Assembly: GCA_017301995.1 (NCBI GenBank)
Contig: JAFLEH010000004.1
Location: forward strand, 186,001 to 250,000
Source of the DNA: Verrucomicrobiota bacterium
Lineage (GTDB): Bacteria > Verrucomicrobiota > Verrucomicrobiia > Verrucomicrobiales > Akkermansiaceae
Length of the DNA stretch: 64,000 nt
Reading direction: 5' to 3'
Shown here: one piece after another, positions 25,632 through 35,217 of the stretch
Layout of the letters: each line of letters starts with the position of its first letter
How positions within the stretch are numbered: position 1 is the stretch's first letter
Notes under the pieces: generated by a model
Databases searched by the model: none
Seen by the model: the letters and a program-made list of their open reading frames with translations, nothing else
What the model was told of the DNA's origin: nothing
Made by a program: the position numbers and the translations under genes

Positions 25632-26887
25632 TCGGGAAGGTTGAAACGGACCGATTCGAGGAAGGCGGCGAACTTCGCTTTCTCCGCGCCGACGAGCGCG
25701 TCCGGTCCGGTTAGCTTGAAGAACCAGGTTTCCGCGCCGTGGCGGACCCATCCGGCGGCAAGACGAACGCTCGGACCGGTGCAGTCCACGAGCTGGATGG
25801 TTTTCGGTCCGGCGGTGACTTTGGCGATCATTGGCGCGAGTTCGGTTTCCGCGACCGGCGGCAGGCCGATCTGGCCGCGCCAGCGGTTGACGTTGGCGAG
25901 ATCGCCGCCGACGTCGCCGGGGAACTTGGTGACGGCGAGTTCGGCTTTGGTGTCGTTGGGGCCGGCGATGTTGATGGTGGCGTAGCGGGAACCCGGATTG
26001 GGAGAGGCGGTCCATCCGTCCGGGAGTTTCCAGGAAAGAGCTTGTGAGGCGGGGGAAGCAGGGGCTTGCGGGGCCGGGGTGGCCGACGGAGCCGGAGCCG
26101 GGGCGGGTGCGGGTGCGGGTGCGGGTGCGGGTGCGGGTGCGGGTGAGGGTGAGGGTGCGGGTGAGGGTGCGGGTGCGGGTGCGCCGGAGACTTTCACCGA
26201 CTGCGCCCACGCGAGGAAATTGTCCTTTTCCTTGGCGGTTAGGGCGGCGTTTCCGCGCATTTTGAAATACCACGCGTTGGCGCTCTGTTCGGCGATGATG
26301 CCGATCAGCCGCCCGTCCTTGTTGGGATCGGCGCCGGGAGCGGTGCCTTCGATTTCCACGAGCACGCCGTCGCCGAAGGTGGTTTTCACCGTTGGGAGGG
26401 CTTTGACCGCCGCTTCGTCGATCGGCGCTTGGCCGAGTTGGTCGCGCCAGCGGTTGATATTGGCGAGCAGGCTGCCGGGAGCGGTGCGGAGGGAGGAGAA
26501 GGTGATGTCGGTGGACGCGGATCCCTCGCCCTGGGTTTGGTATTTCACCAGCAGGAATGCCGAGGGCGGGAGTTTTTTCCAATGGGCGGGCGGGGCATCG
26601 GTTGCCTGCTGGGCGGGAGGAGCCCCACCTGCGGCGGCGAGTTGCTCGGCGGAAAGACCCGCGTGAGGGTCGGCACCCGTTCCCATTCCGGGAAGTCCGG
26701 CGTGGGGATCGGCCGCGTCACCGCCCGGCATGGTGCCGCCGGGCATGGCCGCGCCGGAGTCGCCGTGCGGATTGGCCGGGGTGCCGGCCTCCTTGGAAAC
26801 CTTATAGACTTTGATTTCATCCTGTTCCTTTTTGCAGGCTGGAAGCAGGATCAGGGAGGCACCGAGGAGTAAATGCAGTGGTTTCAT
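25628..26887 (-). CDS. Lipoprotein with duplicated domain joined by Pro-Ala repeat, first gene of ccs operon
   Basis: 419 aa from the Met at 26887, chosen because it gives a lipoprotein signal (LLLGASLILLPACKKEQ, lipobox LPAC). Two related ~130-residue units follow. The first has ANINRWRDQLGQAPIDE and AWYFKMRGN. The second has ANVNRWRGQIGLPPVAE and ETWFFKLTG. They are separated by a Pro/Ala/Ser linker encoded by a hexamer repeat (26101-26184). Each unit looks like a small alpha/beta domain of unknown function. The gene overlaps ccsB by 4 bases, so a role in cytochrome c maturation or haem or thiol handling is plausible but inferred only from context. Confidence 0.75.
   Translation of the reverse strand: MKPLHLLLGASLILLPACKKEQDEIKVYKVSKEAGTPANPHGDSGAAMPGGTMPGGDAADPHAGLPGMGTGADPHAGLSAEQLAAAGGAPPAQQATDAPPAHWKKLPPSAFLLVKYQTQGEGSASTDITFSSLRTAPGSLLANINRWRDQLGQAPIDEAAVKALPTVKTTFGDGVLVEIEGTAPGADPNKDGRLIGIIAEQSANAWYFKMRGNAALTAKEKDNFLAWAQSVKVSGAPAPAPSPAPSPSPAPAPAPAPAPAPAPAPAPSATPAPQAPASPASQALSWKLPDGWTASPNPGSRYATINIAGPNDTKAELAVTKFPGDVGGDLANVNRWRGQIGLPPVAETELAPMIAKVTAGPKTIQLVDCTGPSVRLAAGWVRHGAETWFFKLTGPDALVGAEKAKFAAFLESVRFNLPE
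26101..26184. repeat. Hexamer tandem repeat (GGGTGC / GGGTGA)
   Basis: About 14 copies of a 6-base unit encode alternating Pro-Ala or Pro-Ser in the minus-strand lipoprotein. Because the unit is a multiple of three, copy number changes only lengthen or shorten the linker without shifting the frame. Confidence 0.9.
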
Positions 26888-27112
26888 TCGAGGCAGTGGC
26901 GTGGGTCGCGGAATGCTTGGCGCAAAGGCAAGTCGAGTCAACGGAGAACCGGAAAAATTCGTCGTCATTTTTTGCCGTGTTCGGGAGATTCCGAGATCAA
27001 CGGCGGACCCGAGTAGATTCCGGATCGCCAACCCATGGGGTATGTTGCAAGAGGCATCCGACACGATGTCGTGACGGGTGTGACATTCGGGGCGTGCGTC
27101 GTTTCCTGCCGA

Positions 27113-27152
27113 CACAACAAAACGACCGCAAACCCGTGAGGGAATGCGGTCG
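27113..27152 (-). terminator. Rho-independent terminator of rpsP
   Basis: A perfect 8-bp stem (CGACCGCA 27123-27130 with TGCGGTCG 27145-27152) encloses a second inner CCC/GGG pairing. Read on the minus strand it is followed at once by TTTTGTTGTG (27113-27122). It lies 24 bases after the rpsP stop codon. Confidence 0.85.
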
Positions 27153-27176
27153 CGGGAAAAGCAATGCTGCCGGGGC

Positions 27177-27431
27177 TTAGCCCTTGGTGGCGGCGGTGCG
27201 CGCCTTGCGGATGATGCTGGCGACGGTCTCGGAGGGCTTGGCGCCCACGGACAGCCACTTGTCGGTCTTTTCGAGGTCGATCAGGTAGTTGGTACCTTCG
27301 ACGAGCGGGTCGTAGGTGCCAAGTTGCTCGATATAACGACCATCGCGACGCTTGCGGCTGTCCACAGCGACGATTTTGTAGTACGGGCGGTCCTTGGTGC
27401 CTTTGCGGTTGAGTCGGATAGCTACGGCCAT
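27177..27431 (-). CDS. rpsP: 30S ribosomal protein S16
   Basis: 84 aa, the normal size. The start at 27431 gives the canonical N-terminus [20 protein letters not shown]; the longer open frame upstream is not conserved-looking. Other family segments are [19 protein letters not shown] and [13 protein letters not shown]. It is followed by a strong rho-independent terminator. The usual rpsP neighbours (ffh, rimM, trmD) are not visible here. Confidence 0.97.
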   Translation of the reverse strand: MAVAIRLNRKGTKDRPYYKIVAVDSRKRRDGRYIEQLGTYDPLVEGTNYLIDLEKTDKWLSVGAKPSETVASIIRKARTAATKG

Positions 27432-27567
27432 GATGATGAAGCGATTCAGTGCGCCCGGAAGCGGGCGGGCGCGAAAGTTGGAAGAAGAACGGCGGCTTGC
27501 CAAGAAGAAATTGCGGGGAAATCGCCGGAAAATGAAAATTTTCGGAAAACCGGGGGATTTTTCGGGT

Positions 27568-30294
27568 TCATCCGGTGGTTTCCGGGCATCCGACGAGCGC
27601 GTCAAGCTGCCGGGAGAGATCCGAGAGTACGGCGGGGTCGGTGATTTTTCCGCCCTCGTGGGTGGTGATGTAGAGGGTGTCCATGGCCACGCCCTTTTCG
27701 GTGCAGATCCGGGCGTGGGCGGTGGTCAGGCCGTTGCGGTTGATGGTGTGGAAGAGGTCGTGGAGAATGCCGATGCGGTCCACGGCCTGGATTTCCACGG
27801 CGGTGCAGGTGGGGTGCAGGTGGTTGCACACACGGGCCATCACCGGCACGGACACTTCGCGGGAGGCGGAGGAGTCGGCATCCGCCAAATGGTGGAGATA
27901 GCGCGCCGGATCGTGGCTTTTCGACGTGAGAATGGCTTGGAAGCAATCGAGGAAGCTCTCGCGCAACGCCGGGTCGGCCACGGGTTCGAACTCTCGGGTG
28001 CAGACGCGGAAAACGTCCACCACCAGATGGTCCGCGCGGGTGAAGAAGTCGGCGGATAGAATGTTGATCTCGCAGGCGGCCAGCGCGCAGCAGAGTTGTT
28101 CGAGGAGTTGCGGCCGGTCGCGGGTGGCCAGGATCATCTCGGTGTAGCCTTTGCCGGGGTAGTCGAGCCATTTGATGCAGTTCGCCGCCGAACCGGAACG
28201 GCCGTTTTCCGCCTGGAGAAATTGCCGGACGGTGCGGATTTGGGCGACCAGATGCCGGGCCTCGCGGTAATGGAACGCGGCGGGGGGCATCAGTTCGAAG
28301 TGGCGTTCGATCTCGGCGTGGGATTCCGGTTTCATCAGACCGGCCACTTCTGCACGGAGGGCGAGCCGGTCGGTTTCCAACTGGCGGTCGTAGGCCTCGC
28401 GTCCGCCGCCGTCGAGGAACCGGCGGGTGGCGGAGTGAAGCTGTAGCATGAGGCTTTCCTTCCAACCGTTCCAAGCGTCGGGCGCGGTGCCGTTGGAGTC
28501 GGCGAAGGTGAAAAGCAGCAGGGCGTCGAGGTTCGACTGGGTTTTGACGACGGCGGCGAACTCGGCGATCACATCCGAATCCTCGAGGTTGCGGGTGGTG
28601 GCGGTCCGCCAGAAGGTTAGGTGGTTGTCCACCAGGAACATGATCAGCGTGCGCCGGGGACCTTCGATGTGGAGGCGGCTGCACAGTTTCGCCGCCAGCA
28701 TCGCCGAGCCGTCGATGTGTTCGCGGACGTTTTCCGCGCGGCCGGTGTCGTGGAGAATCACCGCCAGATAGAGCGCGAAGGGGTCGGCGATTTCCAACAG
28801 CAGCCGCCGGAAAATCGCCCGGTCCGGCCGGCTTTCGGCGAACAGGCGGTCGAGTTCGTCGATGCAGCGCAGGGTGTGCTCGTCCGCGGTGTAGCGGTGG
28901 AAAAACTCGTGTTGGACGAGGCAGTCGAGCGCGCCGAACTCCGGCAGGTAGCGGCCTAACACACCGCAGCGGTGCATTAGGCGCAGGGTGGCGGCCACCT
29001 CGCCCTTGCGCTCGAGGATGGCTTGGAAGGTCTCGCGGTTGGACTTGGAATGGCGGAATCCGCGGTCGATGTTAGGGAGTTGCGCCGCAATGAGCTGGCG
29101 CAGCCTCGGCCCCGGCGAAAGGTGGCGGGTTTGGCAATGGAGGAACATCCGCATCAGCCGGTGCGGGTCACTGCCGAAGGGATCTTCGGTGGAGGCCTCC
29201 AACCGCCCTTCGCGAACCACGAAGCCGTCGAAGCGATCGGCGAGAGCCGGAGCGGATTCGTCGGTCGGGTCTGATAGGCCGGTCGGATCGGTCGGATCCG
29301 CCTGATTCCGCGCCCCGGCGTGCTCGATCACCGACCGGGTGTGCTGATAGAGCGCGAGCGTGTGGCGGTAGTAGTCGCGCATCAGCGCCTCGGTGCGGCG
29401 CAGGATGTCGCGCTGCGGGTATTGGAAATCCTTGGCGACGACTCCCTGGAGTTGGAGCGTGAGCCGGTCGGTGGGGGCCTGGGTGTGGAAATGGAGTTCG
29501 TTGCGGATGTGATGGAGAAACGAAACGGCGGCCTCGATTTCCGCCGGGGCGGACTCCGGCAGGCATTCGCCGGCGAACGGGCCGCGGAGATCGGCGGTTC
29601 CCTGTTTGATCAGGCAGATGGCGCGGATGGCGGCGAGGTCGTCCAATCCGCCACAGCTTTCCTTCACGTTGGGTTCCTGGAGAAACACGGTGGCGGAGTG
29701 CCGCTGGTGGCGCTTCCCGGTTTCACGGAGCAATCTGGCCAGAAACGGTTCCGCGTTTCCGCCGGTCCATGCGGACGCGGCCCGCTCTATCAGCGAGGCG
29801 GTCGTTTCCGGATTTCCCGCCACGTGGCGGGCGTCCATCAGGGATCGGGCGAACTCGAAATCCTTGAGCGCCCGCTGCTCGCACGCCGCGACATCCGCCG
29901 CTGGCAACGCCGCCACAAGTTCGCAGGCGGCTAGGGTTTCCGCCATCGGCGCGAGTGCGGTCTGGTGGCCGGAATCGGCCGTTAGGATGAGAAACCGGGG
30001 TGGCGTTTGCGGATGGAGCGCGCGCCGCCCGTAGGCGCCGATCGCGACGACCGCGGCGTCGGCCGGGATATTTTCCGAGGCTCCCAGCAGAACGGCGAGG
30101 AGTTCGTCGATATCGGCGCTGTGGGTGTCGGCGACGGTCGGGCCGTCGGCCCCTTCGTCGTGGCGGGTGCGGAGCGCGGTGATTCGGGTGCTCAGGAAGG
30201 TTTGGCAGGCGGCGGCCCGCCCGGCGGTATCGCTCGCGCGGCCGAGCGTGTCGGCCAGAATCTGCGAGGCAGCGGAAAGGTGAGGGGTGGACAT
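27568..30294 (-). CDS. glnD: GlnD-like protein with degenerate nucleotidyltransferase site, intact HD and ACT domains
   Basis: 908 aa, the normal length for the PII uridylyltransferase / uridylyl-removing enzyme, with start at 30294 ([13 protein letters not shown]). Order: nucleotidyltransferase region, GlnD linker ([18 protein letters not shown]), HD phosphohydrolase domain ([52 protein letters not shown]), and two C-terminal ACT domains ([20 protein letters not shown] and [19 protein letters not shown]). The usual GGYGR-x-E-L-x-P-x-SDxDL motif reads [19 protein letters not shown] (residues 86-104), so both metal-binding Asp and the Glu are gone. It may only remove UMP or only sense glutamine. 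It lies 136 bases upstream of rpsP. Confidence 0.88.
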   Translation of the reverse strand: MSTPHLSAASQILADTLGRASDTAGRAAACQTFLSTRITALRTRHDEGADGPTVADTHSADIDELLAVLLGASENIPADAAVVAIGAYGRRALHPQTPPRFLILTADSGHQTALAPMAETLAACELVAALPAADVAACEQRALKDFEFARSLMDARHVAGNPETTASLIERAASAWTGGNAEPFLARLLRETGKRHQRHSATVFLQEPNVKESCGGLDDLAAIRAICLIKQGTADLRGPFAGECLPESAPAEIEAAVSFLHHIRNELHFHTQAPTDRLTLQLQGVVAKDFQYPQRDILRRTEALMRDYYRHTLALYQHTRSVIEHAGARNQADPTDPTGLSDPTDESAPALADRFDGFVVREGRLEASTEDPFGSDPHRLMRMFLHCQTRHLSPGPRLRQLIAAQLPNIDRGFRHSKSNRETFQAILERKGEVAATLRLMHRCGVLGRYLPEFGALDCLVQHEFFHRYTADEHTLRCIDELDRLFAESRPDRAIFRRLLLEIADPFALYLAVILHDTGRAENVREHIDGSAMLAAKLCSRLHIEGPRRTLIMFLVDNHLTFWRTATTRNLEDSDVIAEFAAVVKTQSNLDALLLFTFADSNGTAPDAWNGWKESLMLQLHSATRRFLDGGGREAYDRQLETDRLALRAEVAGLMKPESHAEIERHFELMPPAAFHYREARHLVAQIRTVRQFLQAENGRSGSAANCIKWLDYPGKGYTEMILATRDRPQLLEQLCCALAACEINILSADFFTRADHLVVDVFRVCTREFEPVADPALRESFLDCFQAILTSKSHDPARYLHHLADADSSASREVSVPVMARVCNHLHPTCTAVEIQAVDRIGILHDLFHTINRNGLTTAHARICTEKGVAMDTLYITTHEGGKITDPAVLSDLSRQLDALVGCPETTG

Positions 30295-30423
30295 AAAAGG
30301 TCGCGGGCGGGCAAGCATCCGCCTCTCCGGCGAAAAATCAACACGGAAAGTGCGGAAAATGCGCGGTTCGGCCGGATAGGATGCCGGGCTTGCATGATCG
30401 GCCGGGGTGGCTAGCGTGGCCGG

Positions 30424-33378
30424 GTGTCCGGCGAATTGACAGTTTCGTGCGCGGGGTGCCGTGCCGGCGGAAGCCGGATGGCGCTGTGGCTGGGGTGTGG
30501 GCTTTTGATGGGTGTTTCCGCCTTGCCGTTGTCCGCCCAAACAGCTCCGGCGGCCCGGTCCGTGCCGTTTTCCGAGACGTTCGGGACGACTTCGTTCGCC
30601 GCGTTGCCTGCGGGATTCGCGGCTTGGTCCGGGCTGAATGGCGGGAGCGTTTCGGATGCCACCAAGGCCGCCGCCAGTGTGCCAACCGCCGATGCGGCGG
30701 TCACCGCCGCCACCACTCCACAAACGGCCGGAGGATTTTTCGGGTATGCAAGTTCGGGGGATGCCCGACCTTACATCCAAACCAGCAGCAACTCGACCAA
30801 CGGCGCCTGCCAGTTGGCGATGGCGCTCGATACCCGTGGATTCACCGATCTAACGGTCGCGTATGACCTCGCCATCGTGAGCGCACAGCCCCGGTCGATC
30901 GGCGTGGTCTGCCAATACCGGCTCGGAACCTCCGGCGGATGGACCAATCTGGCCGCAAGCACCGGAACCAATCCGTTCACCCACCCGGGCGGCACGCCGA
31001 CGGAAGCGCAAACGGTCCACGTCGCGCTCCCGAACGCCGCCGCCGACCAGCCGGTCGTGCAAGTGCGCTGGGCCGTCTGGCGCGGTGCCGAATCCGGCAA
31101 TAGCTCGGGCATTTCCATCGACAACATCACCGCCACCGGCACCGCCGTCGCGTCCAGCCTGCAAATCGCGGCCAGCCCGACGGTGATCGCGGAAAACGGG
31201 GGGACCGCCACCGTGACCGTAACCACCTCGGCACCCGTGGAAGCGGATCTGCCGGTCACGCTGACGGTTTCCGATCCCACCGAAGCGGCCGTTGAAGGAT
31301 CAAACCCGGTGGTGATCCCTGCTGGCTCCACCCAGGCGGTTTTCACCGTGCGCGGCGTGGACGATCTCGCGCTCGATGGCGTCCAATCCGTCACCCTGGA
31401 GGCCTCCGCACCGGCCGCGGCCGCGGTTTCCATCACGATCTCCGTAACCGACGACGAGGACGCGTGGTCGCCGCCGGAATCCCATTACGCCGCCGCCGCT
31501 GGTCTAACCGGCCAGGCGCTCAAAGCCGCCTTGCACACGATCGCGTCCACCGGCCACCGCCAGTATGCCTACAGCAATACCTTCAATCCGATCCGCGCGA
31601 TCAACGCCGATCCCGCCGACACGAATTTCGTCCTAACCGTCTATTCGGGGACCTCCGTTCCGAAAAACGACGTCTATCGGCCCGATGCCGGGCTGGACCC
31701 TGGTCTAACATGGTCGCGCGAGCATCTTTGGCCGGTCTCCTACGGCCTCGATCCCGATGGCGTGGACCCCGGTGTCACCGATGGCGATGCCGGCCCGGAC
31801 TATACGGACCTTTTCAATCTCCGCCCGGCCATCAACACGGTCAACGGCCAGCGGAGCAACCGCTACTTTGATGAAACATCCGGCACCCCGTCCATTCCTC
31901 CGCTCGCGCCGCTGTGCACCTATGACACGAACTCGTGGGAGCCACGCGATGAGGAGAAAGGCGATATCGCCCGCGCGATGTTCTACATGGCCGTCCGCTA
32001 CGATGGCGGCGAACCTCTGACGATGGATCTGGAACTCGGCAACTCGCCGTCGTCCGCGGCGGGACGCTTCGGCCACCTCGCAACCCTGCTGCGCTGGCAC
32101 ACCGAAGATCCGGTTTCCCTAACGGAGAGGCAACGCAACCACCTCATTTTCACGACCTATCAGAAAAACCGCAATCCGTTCGTGGACCATCCGGAATTCG
32201 CGGCGATGCTGTGGGGTTCGGTTGGTGTAGCCCCGACATCGCTTTCGGTGGCCGAAGGCGGCGCCTCCGCAACCTATTCCGTCGTGCTAACAAGCCAGCC
32301 GTCGGCGGATGTGACGGTTGCGTCTGTGGCCTCGGCCTCCGGAGTGGTTAGCCTTTCCCCGGCGTCGGTGGTCTTCACCGCGGCCAATTGGAATGTCCCG
32401 CAAACCATCACCGTCACCGCTGTGGATGATGCCGTTCACGAACCCGCCGCCAGTGTGACGATCACCCATCAGATCGCCTCCGCGGATTCGTATTTCGCAT
32501 CGCTGGAACCTCCGTCCGTTTCGGTCGCCGTGGCCGATAACGACCCGCTGATCGCGCCTTTGCCGCTGCCCCTTGCCTACGGCGGCCCATGGTCGCCGCT
32601 GCCCGCGCAAGGATTTCTCGCCACGGGCGTCGGAACCTACTCCACCAGCCTCGGCGGCGATACCGGAACCGGATCGGCCAAGTTCGACAGCACCGGCGAC
32701 CGCCTGACCATCGCGTTTTCCGGCACACCCGGCACCGTTTCCTATCAACTCAAAGGCAATCCCGCGTCGGGCACCGCCACCGCCGGGTTGTTCGAGGTGC
32801 TGGAGTCGGCCGATGGCGAAAATTTCACCCAGGTGCGTTCGCATGTGGACAAGTCCAACACCACCGAGGGTTTCACCGGATCCCTGCTGGCGACCACCCG
32901 GTTTGTGACGTTCGTTTACACCACCAAAACCGCCGGCAACATCCAGATGGACCAGCTTTCCATCACCGCTGCCGCAACCGCGACACCATGGGAATCCTGG
33001 CTGGCCTCGTTCGGCCTAACCGATGCCTCGATGGCCGGCGATGCCGATTCCGACGGCCTCCCCAACCTGGCCGAATACGCGCTCGGAGAATCGCCCTCGA
33101 CCGCCACTCCCAACGGAACCGCAATGACCTCGTCGCGTGGCGCGGATTTCACCCGGATCACCGCCGTGCTGCGCGGGTCCGACCCCTCCCTGACGGTTGT
33201 CGCCGAAACGACCGCCAACCTAACCGATACCGGTTCATGGACCACCGCCGGCATCTCCGCCACCGCCGCCGCAGACCAATCCGGCGTTCCCGAGGGCTTT
33301 GTCCGGATGGTGTTCGAGGTCCCAGACGGCACCGCCACCGCGCGCTTTGTCAGATTGAGATTCACCCTCGTTGAATAG
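30424..33378 (+). CDS. Secreted endonuclease I with Calx-beta-like repeats and C-terminal secretion-type module
   Basis: 984 aa from GTG at 30424; an ATG at 30478 is the alternative and still leaves the hydrophobic signal (LWLGCGLLMGVSALPLSAQ). Domains in order: a beta-sandwich (~40-240), a Calx-beta-like repeat ending ISVTDDED (~245-345), an endonuclease I (EndA/NucM) domain (~352-600), a second Calx-beta-like repeat (~600-705), a beta-rich region, and the ~130-residue C-terminal module with GDADSDGLPNLAEYALG. Nuclease landmarks are the catalytic WSREHLWPVSYG, DLFNLRPAINTVNGQRSN, GDIARAMFYMAVRYDG and QKNRNPFVDHPEF. It probably degrades extracellular DNA. Confidence 0.88.
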   Translation: MSGELTVSCAGCRAGGSRMALWLGCGLLMGVSALPLSAQTAPAARSVPFSETFGTTSFAALPAGFAAWSGLNGGSVSDATKAAASVPTADAAVTAATTPQTAGGFFGYASSGDARPYIQTSSNSTNGACQLAMALDTRGFTDLTVAYDLAIVSAQPRSIGVVCQYRLGTSGGWTNLAASTGTNPFTHPGGTPTEAQTVHVALPNAAADQPVVQVRWAVWRGAESGNSSGISIDNITATGTAVASSLQIAASPTVIAENGGTATVTVTTSAPVEADLPVTLTVSDPTEAAVEGSNPVVIPAGSTQAVFTVRGVDDLALDGVQSVTLEASAPAAAAVSITISVTDDEDAWSPPESHYAAAAGLTGQALKAALHTIASTGHRQYAYSNTFNPIRAINADPADTNFVLTVYSGTSVPKNDVYRPDAGLDPGLTWSREHLWPVSYGLDPDGVDPGVTDGDAGPDYTDLFNLRPAINTVNGQRSNRYFDETSGTPSIPPLAPLCTYDTNSWEPRDEEKGDIARAMFYMAVRYDGGEPLTMDLELGNSPSSAAGRFGHLATLLRWHTEDPVSLTERQRNHLIFTTYQKNRNPFVDHPEFAAMLWGSVGVAPTSLSVAEGGASATYSVVLTSQPSADVTVASVASASGVVSLSPASVVFTAANWNVPQTITVTAVDDAVHEPAASVTITHQIASADSYFASLEPPSVSVAVADNDPLIAPLPLPLAYGGPWSPLPAQGFLATGVGTYSTSLGGDTGTGSAKFDSTGDRLTIAFSGTPGTVSYQLKGNPASGTATAGLFEVLESADGENFTQVRSHVDKSNTTEGFTGSLLATTRFVTFVYTTKTAGNIQMDQLSITAAATATPWESWLASFGLTDASMAGDADSDGLPNLAEYALGESPSTATPNGTAMTSSRGADFTRITAVLRGSDPSLTVVAETTANLTDTGSWTTAGISATAAADQSGVPEGFVRMVFEVPDGTATARFVRLRFTLVE

Positions 33379-33421
33379 CGCACCTCCGCGAAAGAGCCAC
33401 GCCACCCGTTCCACCCCGCGC

Positions 33422-33505
33422 CCCGTAGCCGCGTTCGTGAGAGCGTGGCCCCGTAGCCGCGTTCGTGAGAGCGTGGTCCCGTAGCCGCGCTCGTGAGAGC
33501 GTGGT
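33422..33505. repeat. Three tandem 28-bp repeats
   Basis: Copies at 33422-33449, 33450-33477 and 33478-33505 begin CCCGTAGCCGCG and contain TTCGTGAGAGCGTGG. The third differs by one inner base (CTCG for TTCG). There are no spacers, so it is not a CRISPR array. A short palindrome CGTAGGCTACG follows at 33541-33551. Confidence 0.9.
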
Positions 33506-33582
33506 TCTCCGGTGTCTGCCCACCCCAAGCCACCTTCTCACGTAGGCTACGAAGTTCCTCCCCAATAACCGATAACATATAA

Positions 33583-33632
33583 CCAATAACCGCGGCGCAG
33601 CCGCCCACCAATAACCGCGGCGCAGCCGCCCA
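33583..33632. repeat. Two tandem 25-bp repeats next to ATAACC-rich DNA
   Basis: CCAATAACCGCGGCGCAGCC plus GCCCA occurs at 33583-33607 and exactly again at 33608-33632. Just upstream (33563-33582) are further degenerate ATAAC units. With the 28-bp repeats this makes about 210 bases of extragenic repeat DNA between the endonuclease gene and the DUF1501 gene. Confidence 0.85.
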
Positions 33633-33640
33633 ACTCCCGC

Positions 33641-35083
33641 TCAGGCGAAGATCTCTTTCACGACACGGGCGGGTTCCACGCCGGTCAGGCGCTGGTCGAG
33701 ACCCTGGAATTTGAATGACAGGCGCTCGTGGTCAAATCCTAACAAACTAAGGATGGTGGCGTGCAGGTCGCGGATGTGGACGGGATCGGCGACGATGTTG
33801 TAGGACATGTCGTCGGTTTGGCCATAGACCTGGCCGCCTTTGATCCCGCCGCCGGCCATCCAGATGCTGAAACAGCGGGGATGGTGGTCGCGGCCGTAGT
33901 CGGTGGGGGTTAGGTTTCCCTGGCAATAGACCGTCCGGCCGAATTCGCCGCCCCAGATGACCAGCGTATCCTCCAGCATGCCGCGCTGTTTGAGATCCTG
34001 GATGAGTCCGTAGCACCCCTGGTCCACGTCCTTGCACTGTGATGTCAGGTCGCGGGGGAGGTTGCCGTGCTGGTCCCATCCGCGGTGGAAGATCTGCACG
34101 AAGCGCACGCCGCGTTCCAGCAAGCGCCGGGCCATCAGCGCGGAGTTGGCGAACGTGCCGCGGTCCTTGCTGTCGGCTCCGTAGAGTTGATAGGTGCTTT
34201 CCGGTTCGCCGCTCAGATCGGCCAGATCCGGCACGGACGCCTGCATCCGGAACGCCATTTCGTATTGTTGGATACGGGTTTGGATTTCCGGGTCGCCGAT
34301 GGCGTCGAACGACCGCTGGTTGAGGGCGTTGAGGCCATCCAACATCTGGCGGCGGGTTTCGCGGGAGATTCCGGCGGCATCCTTGAGGAAGAGCACCGGA
34401 TCTCCCGCCGCACGCAGAGCGACGCCCGCGTATTTTCCCGGCAGGAAACCGGATCCCCAGAGGCGCGCGGAGATCGCCTGAACGTTCGCGTAGGGCGAGG
34501 TGTGGCGGGCGTGGAGCACCACGAAATCCGGCAGGTCCTTGTTCATCGAGCCGAGACCGTAGGACAGCCACGAACCGAGGGACGCCTTGCCGTTCTGCAT
34601 CGATCCGGTATAGACGAGTTGGTTGGCGGGCTCGTGGTTGATCGCGTCGGTGTGCATCGAGCGGATCACGCAGATGTCGTCGGCCATTTTCCCATGCCAG
34701 GGCAGGGCGCTGCTGATCCAGGTGCCGCATTTTCCGTGTTGGGTGAACTTGAAGGTGGTGGGTGCCAGCGGAAACGCCGCCTGGCCGGAGGTCATGCCGG
34801 TGAGGCGCTCCCCCTGCTTGGCGAGGTAGTCCTTGAGGTCCTCCTTGAAGCGCTTCTGAAGCTCCGGCTTGTAGTCGAACGTGTCGATCTGCGATGGCGC
34901 GCCGATCAGCGAGATGTAGATCGCGCGTTTCGCCTTTGGCGCGATGTGGGGTAGCGCGGACGGCATCTGCGCCGACGCCTGGGCGCGGTCGATCAGCGAT
35001 CCTAGCGCGACCGCACCCAGTCCGGTGGTGGTTTTCCGGAAAAACTGGCGGCGGCTGACGGCGGCGTTGTAGTCGAGAAGCAT
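33641..35083 (-). CDS. DUF1501 (sulfatase-like fold) Tat-exported protein
   Basis: 480 aa from the Met at 35083, which starts [19 protein letters not shown], a twin-arginine signal; the longer frame is rejected. Family features: [73 protein letters not shown] and [20 protein letters not shown]. The fold is related to alkaline phosphatase and sulfatases. In Planctomycetes and Verrucomicrobia such genes usually sit next to a DUF1549/DUF1553 partner. This copy has none beside it, while the second copy at 48 kb does. Biochemical function is not established. Confidence 0.88.
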   Translation of the reverse strand: MLLDYNAAVSRRQFFRKTTTGLGAVALGSLIDRAQASAQMPSALPHIAPKAKRAIYISLIGAPSQIDTFDYKPELQKRFKEDLKDYLAKQGERLTGMTSGQAAFPLAPTTFKFTQHGKCGTWISSALPWHGKMADDICVIRSMHTDAINHEPANQLVYTGSMQNGKASLGSWLSYGLGSMNKDLPDFVVLHARHTSPYANVQAISARLWGSGFLPGKYAGVALRAAGDPVLFLKDAAGISRETRRQMLDGLNALNQRSFDAIGDPEIQTRIQQYEMAFRMQASVPDLADLSGEPESTYQLYGADSKDRGTFANSALMARRLLERGVRFVQIFHRGWDQHGNLPRDLTSQCKDVDQGCYGLIQDLKQRGMLEDTLVIWGGEFGRTVYCQGNLTPTDYGRDHHPRCFSIWMAGGGIKGGQVYGQTDDMSYNIVADPVHIRDLHATILSLLGFDHERLSFKFQGLDQRLTGVEPARVVKEIFA

Positions 35084-35217
35084 GGCGAGGAAATGTAGGC
35101 TAAACCATGCAAACGCGAAAATGGCGAGGTTTCTTTCATCATTCGGCGGCACGTTCCGGGTTGACGGAACCCATGCCTGTGGAAATACTCGGCGCCTACC
35201 CTCCAAGCAGCGAATTT

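Noticed and set aside
26044..26265. Plus-strand frame with a long Val-Arg repeat
   Set aside because: It is only the other frame of the GGGTGC hexamer that encodes the Pro-Ala linker of the minus-strand lipoprotein.
25632..26582. N-terminal extension of CcsB to a 708-codon frame starting at 26582
   Set aside because: The extension is an Arg/His/Thr-rich shadow of the lipoprotein gene; the ATGA overlap at 25631 with the ResB-type first helix is a far better start.
27520..27567. Imperfect AT-rich hairpin after the glnD-like stop as a terminator
   Set aside because: The stem is interrupted and the T-runs lie inside the stem, so termination cannot be argued from the sequence.
33422..33505. CRISPR-like short repeats
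   Set aside because: The three 28-bp copies are directly adjacent with no spacers and there are no cas genes.
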